DNA of 64,000 nucleotides. Origin: MH13 sp040219355. Lineage in GTDB: Bacteria > Pseudomonadota > Alphaproteobacteria > Rhizobiales > MH13. The stretch spans positions 287,141-351,140 of the forward strand of contig JAVJSN010000017.1 of the NCBI GenBank assembly GCA_040219355.1, given 5' to 3'. Every line of letters starts with the position of its first letter. Within the stretch, counting starts at the first letter, position 1. The position numbers were made by a program, and so were the translations under genes. Positions 43,882 through 52,240 of this stretch are shown here, in pieces. Under the pieces are notes generated by a model. It was given only the letters and a program-made list of their open reading frames with translations. It did not search any database and was not told the DNA's origin.

Positions 43882-44705
43882 AGCAAGATCGCAAGACGCG
43901 CGTTCTGTTGATCGGCTTTCAGATCCTGCTAGCGATCTTCGTGCTGCTACCATTCTTCTGGATGCTATCTGTCAGCCTGAAGCCGCCAACTGAACCCTTC
44001 GCCATCCCAGCCCGATTGTGGCCCACTGACCCTACATTGGACAATTACGTGACCGCGTTTCGTCCGGAGTTCCGCACCTACTTCTTGAACTCGATGATAG
44101 TGTCCGGCGCCTCGGTGGTTATCACGGTGACGCTTGGCCTTCTTGCCGCCTACAGCTTTAGCCGAGCGCAGTTGGCGATTATGACGGTGCTGACGGGTAT
44201 GGTTGTGCTGGCGCAGATGTTCCCGCACGCCGCCATCATCATCCCGTTCTACAAGATGATGCGTGCCGCTGATCTGCTCAACACATATTGGTCACTGATC
44301 ATCGCTTATGTATCTGTCACCCTACCGGTGGCCGTTTGGATGCTGCGCGGCTTCCTCATGAAACTTCCAGTCTCATTGGAAGAAGCAGCAGCCATCGACG
44401 GTGCGAGTCCCTTGCGGGTTTTCTGGGACATTGTTGTGCCCTTGGCTCGCCCCGGCATCATCGCGACCGCAGTCTACGTGTTGATTGTGACCTGGCAGGA
44501 ATTTCTGTTTGCGCTCTCTTTCACCTCGACGCGGGAAATGCGCACGCTGCCTGTCGGCTTGAACGATTTCATTGGCCAGTATGGCATTCGCTATGGCGAA
44601 CTGATGGCCTCATCAGTGATGGTCTCGCTGCCAGTTATCGCCGTCTTCTTCTTTCTGCAACGATACTTCGTCGCTGGCCTCACCGCTGGCGCGGTAAAAG
44701 GGTGA
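43878..44705 (+). CDS. Carbohydrate ABC transporter permease, MalG/UgpE type
   Basis: The 275-residue permease starts with ATG overlapping the previous stop. It has six membrane segments, the MalG-type EAA loop PVSLEEAAAIDGASPLRVFW followed by VPLARPG, and the usual end QRYFVAGLTAGAVKG. The enoyl-CoA hydratase gene follows 5 bp later, so uptake and CoA enzymes share a transcript. Confidence 0.92.
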   Translation: MKQDRKTRVLLIGFQILLAIFVLLPFFWMLSVSLKPPTEPFAIPARLWPTDPTLDNYVTAFRPEFRTYFLNSMIVSGASVVITVTLGLLAAYSFSRAQLAIMTVLTGMVVLAQMFPHAAIIIPFYKMMRAADLLNTYWSLIIAYVSVTLPVAVWMLRGFLMKLPVSLEEAAAIDGASPLRVFWDIVVPLARPGIIATAVYVLIVTWQEFLFALSFTSTREMRTLPVGLNDFIGQYGIRYGELMASSVMVSLPVIAVFFFLQRYFVAGLTAGAVKG

Positions 44706-44710
44706 ACCCA

Positions 44711-45490
44711 ATGGCGCTTCTTGAGCCCTCTGATCTCGTGTCCGGTGTGCGGCAGTTGTTGTTCAATCGACCAGAAAAGATGAACGCGCTGTCGACTGAG
44801 CTGATGGCGCAGTTTGATGTCGCCTTGGATGAGGCCGCCGCTGACCCTGCCGTGCGTGTCATCGTCTTGCGCGGTGCGGGTGGCAAGGCCTTTGTGGCGG
44901 GGGCGGACATCGCCGAGTATCAAGGCGACAAGCGGCCGGAGTTCATCGCCTATCAAATGAATTCGCGCCGGGTGTTCGACAAGCTGGAACGGCTGCCCAA
45001 GCCGGTTATCTGCGCCATTGATGGTTTCGCGCTTGGCGGTGGGTTCGAGATCGCCCTGTGCTGCGACATCTTGATTGTTTCAGAGAATGCTCAGCTTGGC
45101 CTGCCCGAAGGTCGGCTTGGTCTGTCACCAGGTGGCGGGGGCACGCAACGGCTCATCCGAGCCGTGGGCAAATATGCTGCCAGCGATTTGATGCTGGCCG
45201 GTTGGCGCATGAGCGGCCAGCGCGCCTTCGAGCTGGGTCTGGCTGCGGAAATTGTGACACCAGATACCCTTGATGATGCCGTGCTGAAACGCGCCCGTGC
45301 CTGCCTTAAGACCGCACCGCTGGCGCAGGCAGAGATGAAGCGACTGATGCGCGAAGGTTATGATGCGCCCAGCGAGAGCGCCAAAAGCTACGAGCAGGAA
45401 GTGCTGTTCAGGCTCTATTCCACGCAAGACGGCCAGGAAGGCATCGATGCGTTTCTGGAAAAACGAGACCCTGAATTCAAAGGGGCATAG
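44711..45490 (+). CDS. Enoyl-CoA hydratase/isomerase family protein
   Basis: The protein is 259 residues from the ATG at 44711; the open frame extends upstream within the permease gene but without coding character. Its crotonase fold has the oxyanion segments GKAFVAGADIAEY and GFALGGGFEIALCCD. It keeps both hydratase glutamates: the one in GGGFEIA and the one in LPEGRLGLSPGGGGTQRL. It should therefore be able to add or remove water on a 2-enoyl-CoA. Finding it between sugar permeases and the sugar ATPase is odd. With the CaiB/BaiF CoA-transferase at the end of the operon it implies a CoA-thioester stage in the catabolism of the imported compound. Confidence 0.9.
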   Translation: MALLEPSDLVSGVRQLLFNRPEKMNALSTELMAQFDVALDEAAADPAVRVIVLRGAGGKAFVAGADIAEYQGDKRPEFIAYQMNSRRVFDKLERLPKPVICAIDGFALGGGFEIALCCDILIVSENAQLGLPEGRLGLSPGGGGTQRLIRAVGKYAASDLMLAGWRMSGQRAFELGLAAEIVTPDTLDDAVLKRARACLKTAPLAQAEMKRLMREGYDAPSESAKSYEQEVLFRLYSTQDGQEGIDAFLEKRDPEFKGA

Positions 45491-45498
45491 GGCAAACA

Positions 45499-46263
45499 AT
45501 GGACCAAGCATTCGAGGGAAAAGTCGCCGTGGTCACCGGCGCAGCCATGGGCATCGGCCTTGCGTGCGCGCAGACCCTTGCAAGCCAAGGCGCGAAGGTT
45601 GTGCTCGCTGATATTGACGCGCAAGCCGGTGAGGCCAGCGCCGAAGCCATTGGTAAAAATGCTCGCTTCATCCAAGTGGATGTGCGCCAGCTTGACCAGA
45701 TGCAAGCTATGGCCGAGCTGGCTGTGTCGGCTTTTGGAGGCATCGACATTTTGGTCAACAACGCCGCGCGCGCCGTTGGCGGTGTCGTCGATGAGATGGT
45801 CGAAGAGGACTGGCTCACCATTATCGACACCAATCTCTCTAGCGTCTGGCGAGGCATGAAGGTTTGCGTGCCACACATGCGCGCGCGCAGATCCGGCGCT
45901 GTGGTGAACATGTCGTCCGTCCAGGGCTTGATCGGCTTCCAAGGATGGGCGGCTTACGCCGCGGCTAAAGGGGGTATCAACGCGCTGACCAAGCAGAGCG
46001 CCATTGATCTGGCGCCACACGGCATACGGGTGAACGCGGTAGCCCCGGGCACCATTATGACGCCCCTGAATGAGAAGCTTTTCGACAGCATGGATGACCC
46101 TTCAGAGTTGATTGAGACCTGGAACAAGGCCCATCCGCTTGGTCGCTTTGGGCAAGCGCAAGAAGTCGCCGATTTGGTGGCCTATTTGGCATCCGACAAG
46201 GCAAGCTTCATCACCGGTGAAATTGTGCGTGTCGATGGCGGCCTTGCCGTTCGCGGCGAATAG
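45499..46263 (+). CDS. Short-chain dehydrogenase/reductase (SDR)
   Basis: This 254-residue classical SDR has the cofactor motif TGAAMGIG near residue 15 and DIDAQAGEA after the second strand (Asp suggests NAD preference). It has the structural NNAARAVGG (a variant of NNAG) and the catalytic Ser in NMSSVQG. The active site YAAAKGGINALT gives Tyr and Lys, and the C-terminus VDGGLAVRG fits. It begins 8 bp after the hydratase. It could oxidise the imported sugar to a lactone, feeding the SMP-30-type lactonase two genes on, or oxidise a 3-hydroxyacyl-CoA formed by the hydratase. Sequence alone does not decide. Confidence 0.9.
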   Translation: MDQAFEGKVAVVTGAAMGIGLACAQTLASQGAKVVLADIDAQAGEASAEAIGKNARFIQVDVRQLDQMQAMAELAVSAFGGIDILVNNAARAVGGVVDEMVEEDWLTIIDTNLSSVWRGMKVCVPHMRARRSGAVVNMSSVQGLIGFQGWAAYAAAKGGINALTKQSAIDLAPHGIRVNAVAPGTIMTPLNEKLFDSMDDPSELIETWNKAHPLGRFGQAQEVADLVAYLASDKASFITGEIVRVDGGLAVRGE

Positions 46264-46277
46264 ATTGGGAGCGTAAG

Positions 46278-47324
46278 ATGGCAACTGTTGAGCTAACCGG
46301 TCTTGGCAAACGCTTTGGTGATTACACCGCGTTGGAAGGACTGAACCTTGAGATCGCCGATGGCGAGTTTCTGGTGCTGCTTGGGCCCTCAGGCTGCGGT
46401 AAATCCACCACCATGCGGCTGGTCGCAGGACTTGAAGAGCCCAGCCAGGGCGACATCCGCATTGGCGGTAAGCTGATGAACGATATACCAGCGCGCAACC
46501 GTGATCTGGCGATGGTGTTTCAGAACTATGCGCTATACCCGCACATGACGGTGGGCGAGAACATTGGCTACCCGCTGAAGATCGCCAAGATCAAAACCCA
46601 AGAGCGCCAGGAGCGGGTGCGCGCGGCGGCTGCCAAAGTTGAAATGGACCAACTGCTGACCCGTCGCCCATCGGAGCTCTCCGGCGGCCAGCGCCAGCGC
46701 GTCGCCCTTGCTCGCGCCATTGTGCGCACGCCTGAACTGTTCCTGATGGATGAGCCGCTTTCCAATTTGGATGCAAAACTACGCACAGTGATGCGCGCAG
46801 AACTGAAGCACCTGCAAAAAGAGTTGGCGACCACAACGATCTATGTGACGCATGATCAGGTTGAGGCGATGACGTTGGCGGACCGGATCGTCATCCTCAA
46901 TGATGCCCGCATCCAACAAGTTGGCACGCCTGCACAAATATATGCGCGCCCGGCCAACATCTTTGTTGCCGGTTTCATCGGGTCACCGCCGATGAACCTG
47001 ATCGAAGGTGAGATCAGCGGCGACACCTTCACCCACGCTGGTGGGGCGTTGTCTCTGCCCGGTGTCTCCGATGGGGCCTGTGTTCTTGGAATTCGACCTG
47101 AAGATGTAAAGGTCGCTGAGGCTGATGGTCTGCTTGACGGAATGGTTTACTCCAGCGAACTGCTCGGCGACTCGACACTGCTTAACGTGCGGGTGGGAGG
47201 AGCCTTGATCGCTGCCAAAGTAGGTCCGGATGAGGGCCGCGACATGGACAGCGCGATTGGCCTGACATTCGATCGATCCAAGATCCATCTGTTCGACAAA
47301 GCCACCGGCGCGCGGCGCGATTGA
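46278..47324 (+). CDS. Carbohydrate ABC transporter ATP-binding protein, UgpC/MsmK type
   Basis: The 348-residue CUT1 ATPase has Walker A GPSGCGKST, MVFQNYALYPHMTVGENIGY, signature LSGGQRQRVALARAIV, Walker B LFLMDEPLSNLDAKL and VTHDQVEAMTLADR. A C-terminal TOBE domain includes LGIRPEDVKVAE. It serves the two permeases at 42991 and 43878. Its place in the middle of the enzyme genes supports a single operon from transport to CoA chemistry. Confidence 0.93.
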   Translation: MATVELTGLGKRFGDYTALEGLNLEIADGEFLVLLGPSGCGKSTTMRLVAGLEEPSQGDIRIGGKLMNDIPARNRDLAMVFQNYALYPHMTVGENIGYPLKIAKIKTQERQERVRAAAAKVEMDQLLTRRPSELSGGQRQRVALARAIVRTPELFLMDEPLSNLDAKLRTVMRAELKHLQKELATTTIYVTHDQVEAMTLADRIVILNDARIQQVGTPAQIYARPANIFVAGFIGSPPMNLIEGEISGDTFTHAGGALSLPGVSDGACVLGIRPEDVKVAEADGLLDGMVYSSELLGDSTLLNVRVGGALIAAKVGPDEGRDMDSAIGLTFDRSKIHLFDKATGARRD

Positions 47325-47328
47325 TCCG

Positions 47329-48219
47329 ATGAGCGCCTATTCCTTTGATCGTGGACCAATGCCACTTTTGCCGCTCGAGCGAGCCAGCATTCTGTTCGAT
47401 GGCACGTTTGCCAACCCCAAACTCAGCCACCCTGAGGGTATTGCGGTGGGGCCAGATGGGTGGATCTGGGCGGGCAATCAAGATGGTGACATTGTACGCG
47501 TGGCGCCTGATGGCACTGGCTATGAGCGGGTCGCTTCGACCGGCGGTTTCGCGCTGGGCCTCGCCTTCGACGGTGACCGCGCGCTGTTTATCTGTGACCT
47601 CAAACACGCGGCGGTTTTCCGGCTCGATCTGGCCACCGGTGATCTTGACCGCTTCACCGCGCCAGGCATCAAAATTCCAAACTTCCCGTTGGTAGACACG
47701 TCCCGTGGGCGGCTACTCGTTTCTGATAGTCACGCTTCTGGAACACCAGGACCCGGCATCTGGTCCTATGATCTGCACTCGGGGCAAGGCGAACTTTGGT
47801 ACTCGAAGCCGCTCAACTTCGCCAATGGCATGGCGATGCGTCCTGGAGAAAACGCCATTTATGTCTGCGAGACCTTCGCGCCCTGTATCACGCGCATCCC
47901 CATTCTGGCGGATGGTTCAGCTGGTCAGGCAAGCATGTTTGTTGGCGACTTGCCGGGGCTACCAGATGGTATCGCATTCGATAGCGCCGGTCATCTGGTG
48001 GTGGGATGCTATGAGCCCTCACGTCTGTTGCGGATCAGCCCTGACGGCGAACAAACTGACGTTCTGATTGAAGACGTCACGGCCCATACGCTGTGCCACC
48101 CTACCAATGTCGCCTTCGCCGACGGCACGCTTTACACCGCCAATCTGGGCCGCTGGCATTTGACCAAGATCTCGATGGATATTGGCGCGCCCGCCCTCTG
48201 GGATCATAGCAATGTTTAG
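47329..48219 (+). CDS. SMP-30/gluconolactonase-family lactonase
   Basis: This 296-residue six-bladed beta-propeller is of the SGL family. Metal-ligand motifs are visible: Glu in SHPEGIAVGPDGWIWAG, Asn in FANGMAMRPGENAIYVCE, and Asp in GLPDGIAFDSAGHLVVG, with CHPTNVAFADGTLYTANLG in the last blade. Family members hydrolyse sugar-acid lactones or act as drug- or sugar-ester lactonases. No signal peptide is seen. It starts 4 bp after the ATPase and overlaps the next gene by 8 bp. It would open a lactone made by the SDR, giving an acid that the CoA-transferase could activate. Confidence 0.9.
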   Translation: MSAYSFDRGPMPLLPLERASILFDGTFANPKLSHPEGIAVGPDGWIWAGNQDGDIVRVAPDGTGYERVASTGGFALGLAFDGDRALFICDLKHAAVFRLDLATGDLDRFTAPGIKIPNFPLVDTSRGRLLVSDSHASGTPGPGIWSYDLHSGQGELWYSKPLNFANGMAMRPGENAIYVCETFAPCITRIPILADGSAGQASMFVGDLPGLPDGIAFDSAGHLVVGCYEPSRLLRISPDGEQTDVLIEDVTAHTLCHPTNVAFADGTLYTANLGRWHLTKISMDIGAPALWDHSNV

Positions 48220-49342
48220 CGGCCTCACATGGGATCATTCGCGTGGTTATGATGCTTTGGCGCAGGCCGAAAAACAGGTGAATGCGGGCCGGACCGACGC
48301 GCTCCTCCATTGGAGCAAGCAGCCGCTTGAAGGCTTTGAATCAGCACCAATCGCCAAGCTTGGGGCCAAGCATGATCTGTTGGTGCTCGATCACCCTCAT
48401 ATCGGGGAAGCGGTCGCCAATGACTGCCTGCACCCATTGGAAGACCTCTATTCCGCTGACCAGATTGAGGCGTGGAAAGCCCAAAGCATTGGCCCGTCGT
48501 TCGCGTCTTACCACTGGCAAAACAGAACGTGGGCGCTGCCACTGGATGTTGCCACGCAGGTGATGGTGCGGCGTGCCGATAGGGTGCCCATCGCCCCACG
48601 CAACTGGGATGAGGTTGTCGATCTGGCCGCGAAGCAACCGGTGGCGCAGTCCTTGGCTGGACCTCACGCACTGCTAACGCTGTTCTCCACCGTCGCGTGC
48701 ATGGGAGGGCATGTTGGTGGTGATGCATTGCTGGCAGATGATTTGGCCAAGCAAGCACTGGCCACGATGCTCCGCCTGTATGCGTTGCGGCCAAAGGGCA
48801 GTGAAAGGCTCAACCCAATTGGGCTGAGCGAAGCGCTGGCGCGCGGCCAAATTGCGCTTGTCCCGCTGCTATTTGGCTATGTCACGTATGCCAAGGCGGG
48901 TGCGGAGCAGCTAACTTTCTCCGACACGATTGGCGTTCAGCAGCCAGGAACTGGCGGTGTTTTGGGAGGCACCGGCATTGCCTTTTGCAAGCACAGCACG
49001 CCGACTCAAGAGCTGCTTGATCATATCGCATGGCTCATGCACCCGCAGACGCAGCGGGCAATGATGCCTGCACACGGCGGTCAGCCGTCTGCTCGCTCTG
49101 CTTGGCAGGACCGTGCAGTCAACGAAGCCTGGGGTGGCTTTTACATCGACTGTGCAAAAACGGCTGAAAACGCGCTACTGCGCCCTCGTTTCGATGGATA
49201 TATCGCCTTTCAGACCCAGGCCTCAGCCCGTATTCGCCAGGCACTGGAAACGGGTGAAAAAGAAACCACCACTGTTATTGCCCTGCGCAGTTTATGGCGC
49301 GCTGCGCGCGCCGCTGCCAAAGGTCCATTAGAAACTGACTGA
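48212..49342 (+). CDS. Solute-binding-protein-like protein without signal peptide
   Basis: The protein is 376 residues from the ATG at 48212, which overlaps the lactonase stop; codons upstream to 48182 read through that gene in another frame. The fold resembles CUT1 extracellular solute-binding proteins: HDLLVLDHPHIGEAVANDCL, RTWALPLDVATQVMVRRADR, LTLFSTVACMGGHVGGDALL, VLGGTGIAFCKHSTPTQELL and AMMPAHGGQPSARSAW. The N-terminus (MFSGLTWDHSRGYDALAQAE) is polar and not a signal peptide or membrane anchor, so the product should stay in the cytoplasm. It may act as an enzyme-associated ligand carrier or sensor. The next gene, a CaiB-type CoA-transferase, starts 7 bp later. Confidence 0.8.
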   Translation: MFSGLTWDHSRGYDALAQAEKQVNAGRTDALLHWSKQPLEGFESAPIAKLGAKHDLLVLDHPHIGEAVANDCLHPLEDLYSADQIEAWKAQSIGPSFASYHWQNRTWALPLDVATQVMVRRADRVPIAPRNWDEVVDLAAKQPVAQSLAGPHALLTLFSTVACMGGHVGGDALLADDLAKQALATMLRLYALRPKGSERLNPIGLSEALARGQIALVPLLFGYVTYAKAGAEQLTFSDTIGVQQPGTGGVLGGTGIAFCKHSTPTQELLDHIAWLMHPQTQRAMMPAHGGQPSARSAWQDRAVNEAWGGFYIDCAKTAENALLRPRFDGYIAFQTQASARIRQALETGEKETTTVIALRSLWRAARAAAKGPLETD

Positions 49343-49349
49343 GGATACA

Positions 49350-50558
49350 ATGGCTGATCAAGCCCTCTCGCACATCACAATCCTGGACTTCTCGCACCTG
49401 TTGCAAGGCCCATTTGCCACCCAACTGCTGGCGGACGCTGGGGCCAATGTCATCAAGATCGAACGGCCCGGAAAGGGCGATATGTTTCGCGGCTTGACGT
49501 TTCGCAACAAATGGGTGGGAGGCTCGGAAAGCCCTAACTTTCTGGCCTGGAATCGCAACAAGCGCTCCTTGGCTTTGAACCTGAAAGCGCCAGAGGCACG
49601 TGACGCCATTATGAAGCTGGCGCAGAGCGCCGACGTCGTAGTGCAGAATTTTCGCCCAGGCGTTATGGCGCGGTTGGGCTATGGCTATGAGGATTTCAAA
49701 GCCGTTAATCCACGCATCGTGTATTGTTCCGGCTCGGGCTATGGCGAGGACGGACCCTATGTGAACCGACCGGGCCAAGACATGCTGGTGCAGGGACTAA
49801 CGGGCATCATGGCGGCAACTGGCCAAGCTGATCAGCCGCCAACGCCAGTTGGAGCAGGCTTCTCCGATCAGGTCGGCGCGATGAACATGGTCTATGGCAT
49901 TCTCACAGCGCTGCTTTGGCGCGAGAAATCGGGTCTTGGCCAAGAGGTGAAAATCAATCTGCTCGCCGGGATGCTCGCCCACCAAAACCAGGAAATGGTG
50001 ACGGCGATGAATTTTGGCGAGGATTTCAAGCGCCCCAATTCTGGCATTGGACATCCCGGCATGGATGCGCCGTTTGGCACCTACCCAACGCAGGACGGTT
50101 GGGTGACGATTGCCATGAGCCCCTTCAAAACGCTGGTGAGTGTGCTGGGGAACGATGATCTGCTGGTCTATGATGACCCTGAAACTCTGTTTGCCAAGCG
50201 TGACGAGGTTTGGCGCAAGCTAGCAGCAGAAACTGGCAAATGGACCTCCGAGGACCTGATGGATGCCATGCTTGCCGCTGACATTTGGTGCGGGGAAGTG
50301 AAGACCCATTTGGAGGCTGCTCAAGATCCTCAGGTGCAACATTTGGGCCTGATACAGAGTTACGACCACCCCAAGGCTGGCACGGTGAAAGTGGTCGGGC
50401 CGGCTGTTGGATTCAGCGCAACGCCAGCCTCTATAACCCGCCCTGCGCCCCTTGTCGGTGAGCATACACGGCAGATCTTGCGTGAGCATGGACTGAGTGC
50501 AACCGATATTGATATGCTTATCGAAACGGGCAGTGCAGGCGAGCCCCCAAAGAGCTAG
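49350..50558 (+). CDS. CaiB/BaiF family (class III) CoA-transferase
   Basis: This 402-residue enzyme is of the formyl-CoA transferase/CaiB/BaiF family, moving CoA between carboxylic acids through an Asp-acyl anhydride. It shows ILDFSHLLQGPFATQLLADA, GANVIKIERPGKGD, NRNKRSLALNLK, VVQNFRPGVMARLGYGYEDF and the catalytic Asp in PGQDMLVQGLTG (~150). Length is normal. It ends the operon. Known members act on carnitine, oxalate, bile acids, mesaconate and benzylsuccinate. The company of sugar transport, lactonase and hydratase genes points to a sugar-acid or polyhydroxy-acid CoA ester. I do not know a described pathway with this set. Confidence 0.92.
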   Translation: MADQALSHITILDFSHLLQGPFATQLLADAGANVIKIERPGKGDMFRGLTFRNKWVGGSESPNFLAWNRNKRSLALNLKAPEARDAIMKLAQSADVVVQNFRPGVMARLGYGYEDFKAVNPRIVYCSGSGYGEDGPYVNRPGQDMLVQGLTGIMAATGQADQPPTPVGAGFSDQVGAMNMVYGILTALLWREKSGLGQEVKINLLAGMLAHQNQEMVTAMNFGEDFKRPNSGIGHPGMDAPFGTYPTQDGWVTIAMSPFKTLVSVLGNDDLLVYDDPETLFAKRDEVWRKLAAETGKWTSEDLMDAMLAADIWCGEVKTHLEAAQDPQVQHLGLIQSYDHPKAGTVKVVGPAVGFSATPASITRPAPLVGEHTRQILREHGLSATDIDMLIETGSAGEPPKS

Positions 50559-50574
50559 AGAGTTGCGGTTCCTT

Positions 50575-50830
50575 GTGAGAACAGAGCTAGTCTCTTCACC
50601 TTTCCAGCGGTTGTTTTATCATAGCGCGTTGGCAGACGGCGAGAGCACTGATCTCGTTGAAACTGCGCCCCACTCGGTCAATCAGAGCATAGAGGATGCC
50701 ACATCGTGGATAGGTTCTTTCCGGTTGATCTTGCCGGAGACGACGGATGTGCCGCGATCCTGGGCAATGACTCGTGGATGTGGGCGCTGTCGTAGCCACG
50801 GTCCGCAGTGAAGACTACAGCTTGAAGTCG
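50575..50830 (-). pseudogene. Decayed IS5-family transposase
   Basis: The minus strand reads FTADRGYDSAHIHESLP in one frame, then GKINRKEPI, then ILYALIDRVGRSFNEI in a second frame and RRLPTRYDKTTAGKVKR in a third. These are the ordered IS5-type pieces (ADRGYD around the second Asp, the R-(3)-E helix, and the ATRYDKT tail) with at least two frameshifts. The element is dead. It is distinct from the IS5-type tail at 5034. The rest of the 459-bp gap (50831-51017) shows nothing recognisable. Confidence 0.75.
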
Positions 50831-51017
50831 TTAGACCCTCACGGCGACGAAGCGCCACCAGAAAAAGTTTAAAGAACGCCCCCTCAGTGTGCGCCAGCAG
50901 CAAACGAGCCGTGGCAGCCTCCGCAAGAGCTAACTTAGCTGATAGGATCGATGATCTGGGAGCTCCAGTTCGTCGATTGAAGCCTAGGTGGTTGATAGCT
51001 GTTGCTTTAGGCGCGGC

Positions 51018-52166
51018 CTAGTACTGTGGTTTTGTGGGAAACCAGCCTGGTTTTGCCTCATTCAGATAAGCGCCGGTGATTGTATCAACCTTGAAGCGGG
51101 CCAACTGGGCCTCATCAGGCTCAACGCCTAGGCCAGGCGTGTCAGGAACCTCAAAAGCGCCTCGGGTCAGCCGCGGTGGTCGGGCCGATACATCGCTCGC
51201 CAGATATTTTCGCTCCGTATCGATGGCCAAACTCATGTTCGCGATCGATGCTGCCAGATGAACATAAGCGGCCTGACTGAACGCCAATTCTGCGCCGGAG
51301 TGCAGGCCGACTTGGGTGCCATGCGCTTCACAGATCCCAGCCGCCTTAATCACCTGCCACAGGCCACCGGCTTGGTGCGGGTCGAGCAGCACATAGTCGG
51401 CGGCGCCCAGTTTGGTGATGGTGCCAACATCTTGCAGCGTATAGGCGCTCTCATCGAGTGCGATGGGAACCGGTTGTGATCCGCGTAATGCGGCGGTGCC
51501 GACAAGATCATCAAGCTCCAACGGCTGTTCGACATAGGCCGGGTCGTAGCTCTTCAGTTTTTCCAATTGACGCTTAGCGGTCCCGGGGTTCCAGGCGCCG
51601 TTTACATCAAGTCGCAACGCGTCATTGCCGATGGTTTCCCTGGCCACTTGGGCCAAATCCAAATCGCTGGCCTCATCGAAGCCAACCTTGACTTTAAAGT
51701 CGCGATAACCGTCTCCGGCAAACGCTTTCAATTGCTCACGCAGATTATTTGGGTCTCTTGTAAACGTATAGGCTGCGGCGCGCACTTCCTGACGCCAACG
51801 GCCACCCCATAACGCCCAAAGAGGTTGCTTGGCGATTTTTCCAAAGGCATCCCACATTGCCATTTCTAATGCCGCTATGGCCATCACAGCCGCGCGCTTG
51901 TGATGATAGTACCCCGCTCCCATCACCTTTCGAAAAAGCTGTTCGGCATTCGAAACCGGCATGCCAACAGCAAGCTCAGCAACGCGCTCAAAAGCGGCAG
52001 GCACCGTATCGATCAGGCACTGCGTTTCGCCCCAACCTTGCATGCCGCACTCCGTTTCTATCCGGCAGATCAATCGTGTGGTGCCGTTGCGCACGCCCGA
52101 TCCCCAGTGGATCGTCTGAGTAAAGGGTACTTTGACAAGCTGGTGCTGAACGTTGGTGATGCGCAT
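51018..52166 (-). CDS. Enolase-superfamily protein, mandelate racemase-like
   Basis: The protein is 382 residues from the ATG at 52166 (TGGAA upstream); codons between 52235 and there overlap the operator. Enolase-superfamily features: the Lys base pair in FKVKVGF (~165), metal ligands Asp in LRLDVNGAW, Glu in YVEQPL and an acidic residue in IALDES. An Asp-His dyad is suggested by LLDPHQAGG and VGLHSG, as in the mandelate racemase subgroup. It probably abstracts a proton alpha to a carboxylate, as an acid-sugar dehydratase, epimerase or racemase. It is divergent from the IclR-lactonase gene with a shared operator, so it belongs to that regulon. Confidence 0.88.
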   Translation of the reverse strand: MRITNVQHQLVKVPFTQTIHWGSGVRNGTTRLICRIETECGMQGWGETQCLIDTVPAAFERVAELAVGMPVSNAEQLFRKVMGAGYYHHKRAAVMAIAALEMAMWDAFGKIAKQPLWALWGGRWRQEVRAAAYTFTRDPNNLREQLKAFAGDGYRDFKVKVGFDEASDLDLAQVARETIGNDALRLDVNGAWNPGTAKRQLEKLKSYDPAYVEQPLELDDLVGTAALRGSQPVPIALDESAYTLQDVGTITKLGAADYVLLDPHQAGGLWQVIKAAGICEAHGTQVGLHSGAELAFSQAAYVHLAASIANMSLAIDTERKYLASDVSARPPRLTRGAFEVPDTPGLGVEPDEAQLARFKVDTITGAYLNEAKPGWFPTKPQY

Positions 52167-52191
52167 GGATTGATTCCAAAAACTCATTGAC

Positions 52192-52208
52192 TTGAAACTA
52201 AGTTCCAA
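52192..52208. promoter_or_regulatory. 17-bp IclR-type operator, site 1
   Basis: TTGAAACTAAGTTCCAA lies in the 74-bp gap between the divergent mandelate-racemase-like and IclR-lactonase genes. Its reverse complement matches the two sites upstream of the binding-protein gene at 56007 (pattern TTGGAAC, three bases, GTTTCAA). The dyad symmetry and recurrence make it the best candidate for the binding site of the IclR-type regulator encoded next to it. Confidence 0.75.
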
Positions 52209-52240
52209 TTTATTGAAATTGCTAAGGGGAAACACGCTTC

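Noticed and set aside
44288..44710. 141-codon N-terminal extension of the enoyl-CoA hydratase
   Set aside because: It is the shadow of the MalG-type permease gene. Crotonase homology starts at the ATG at 44711.
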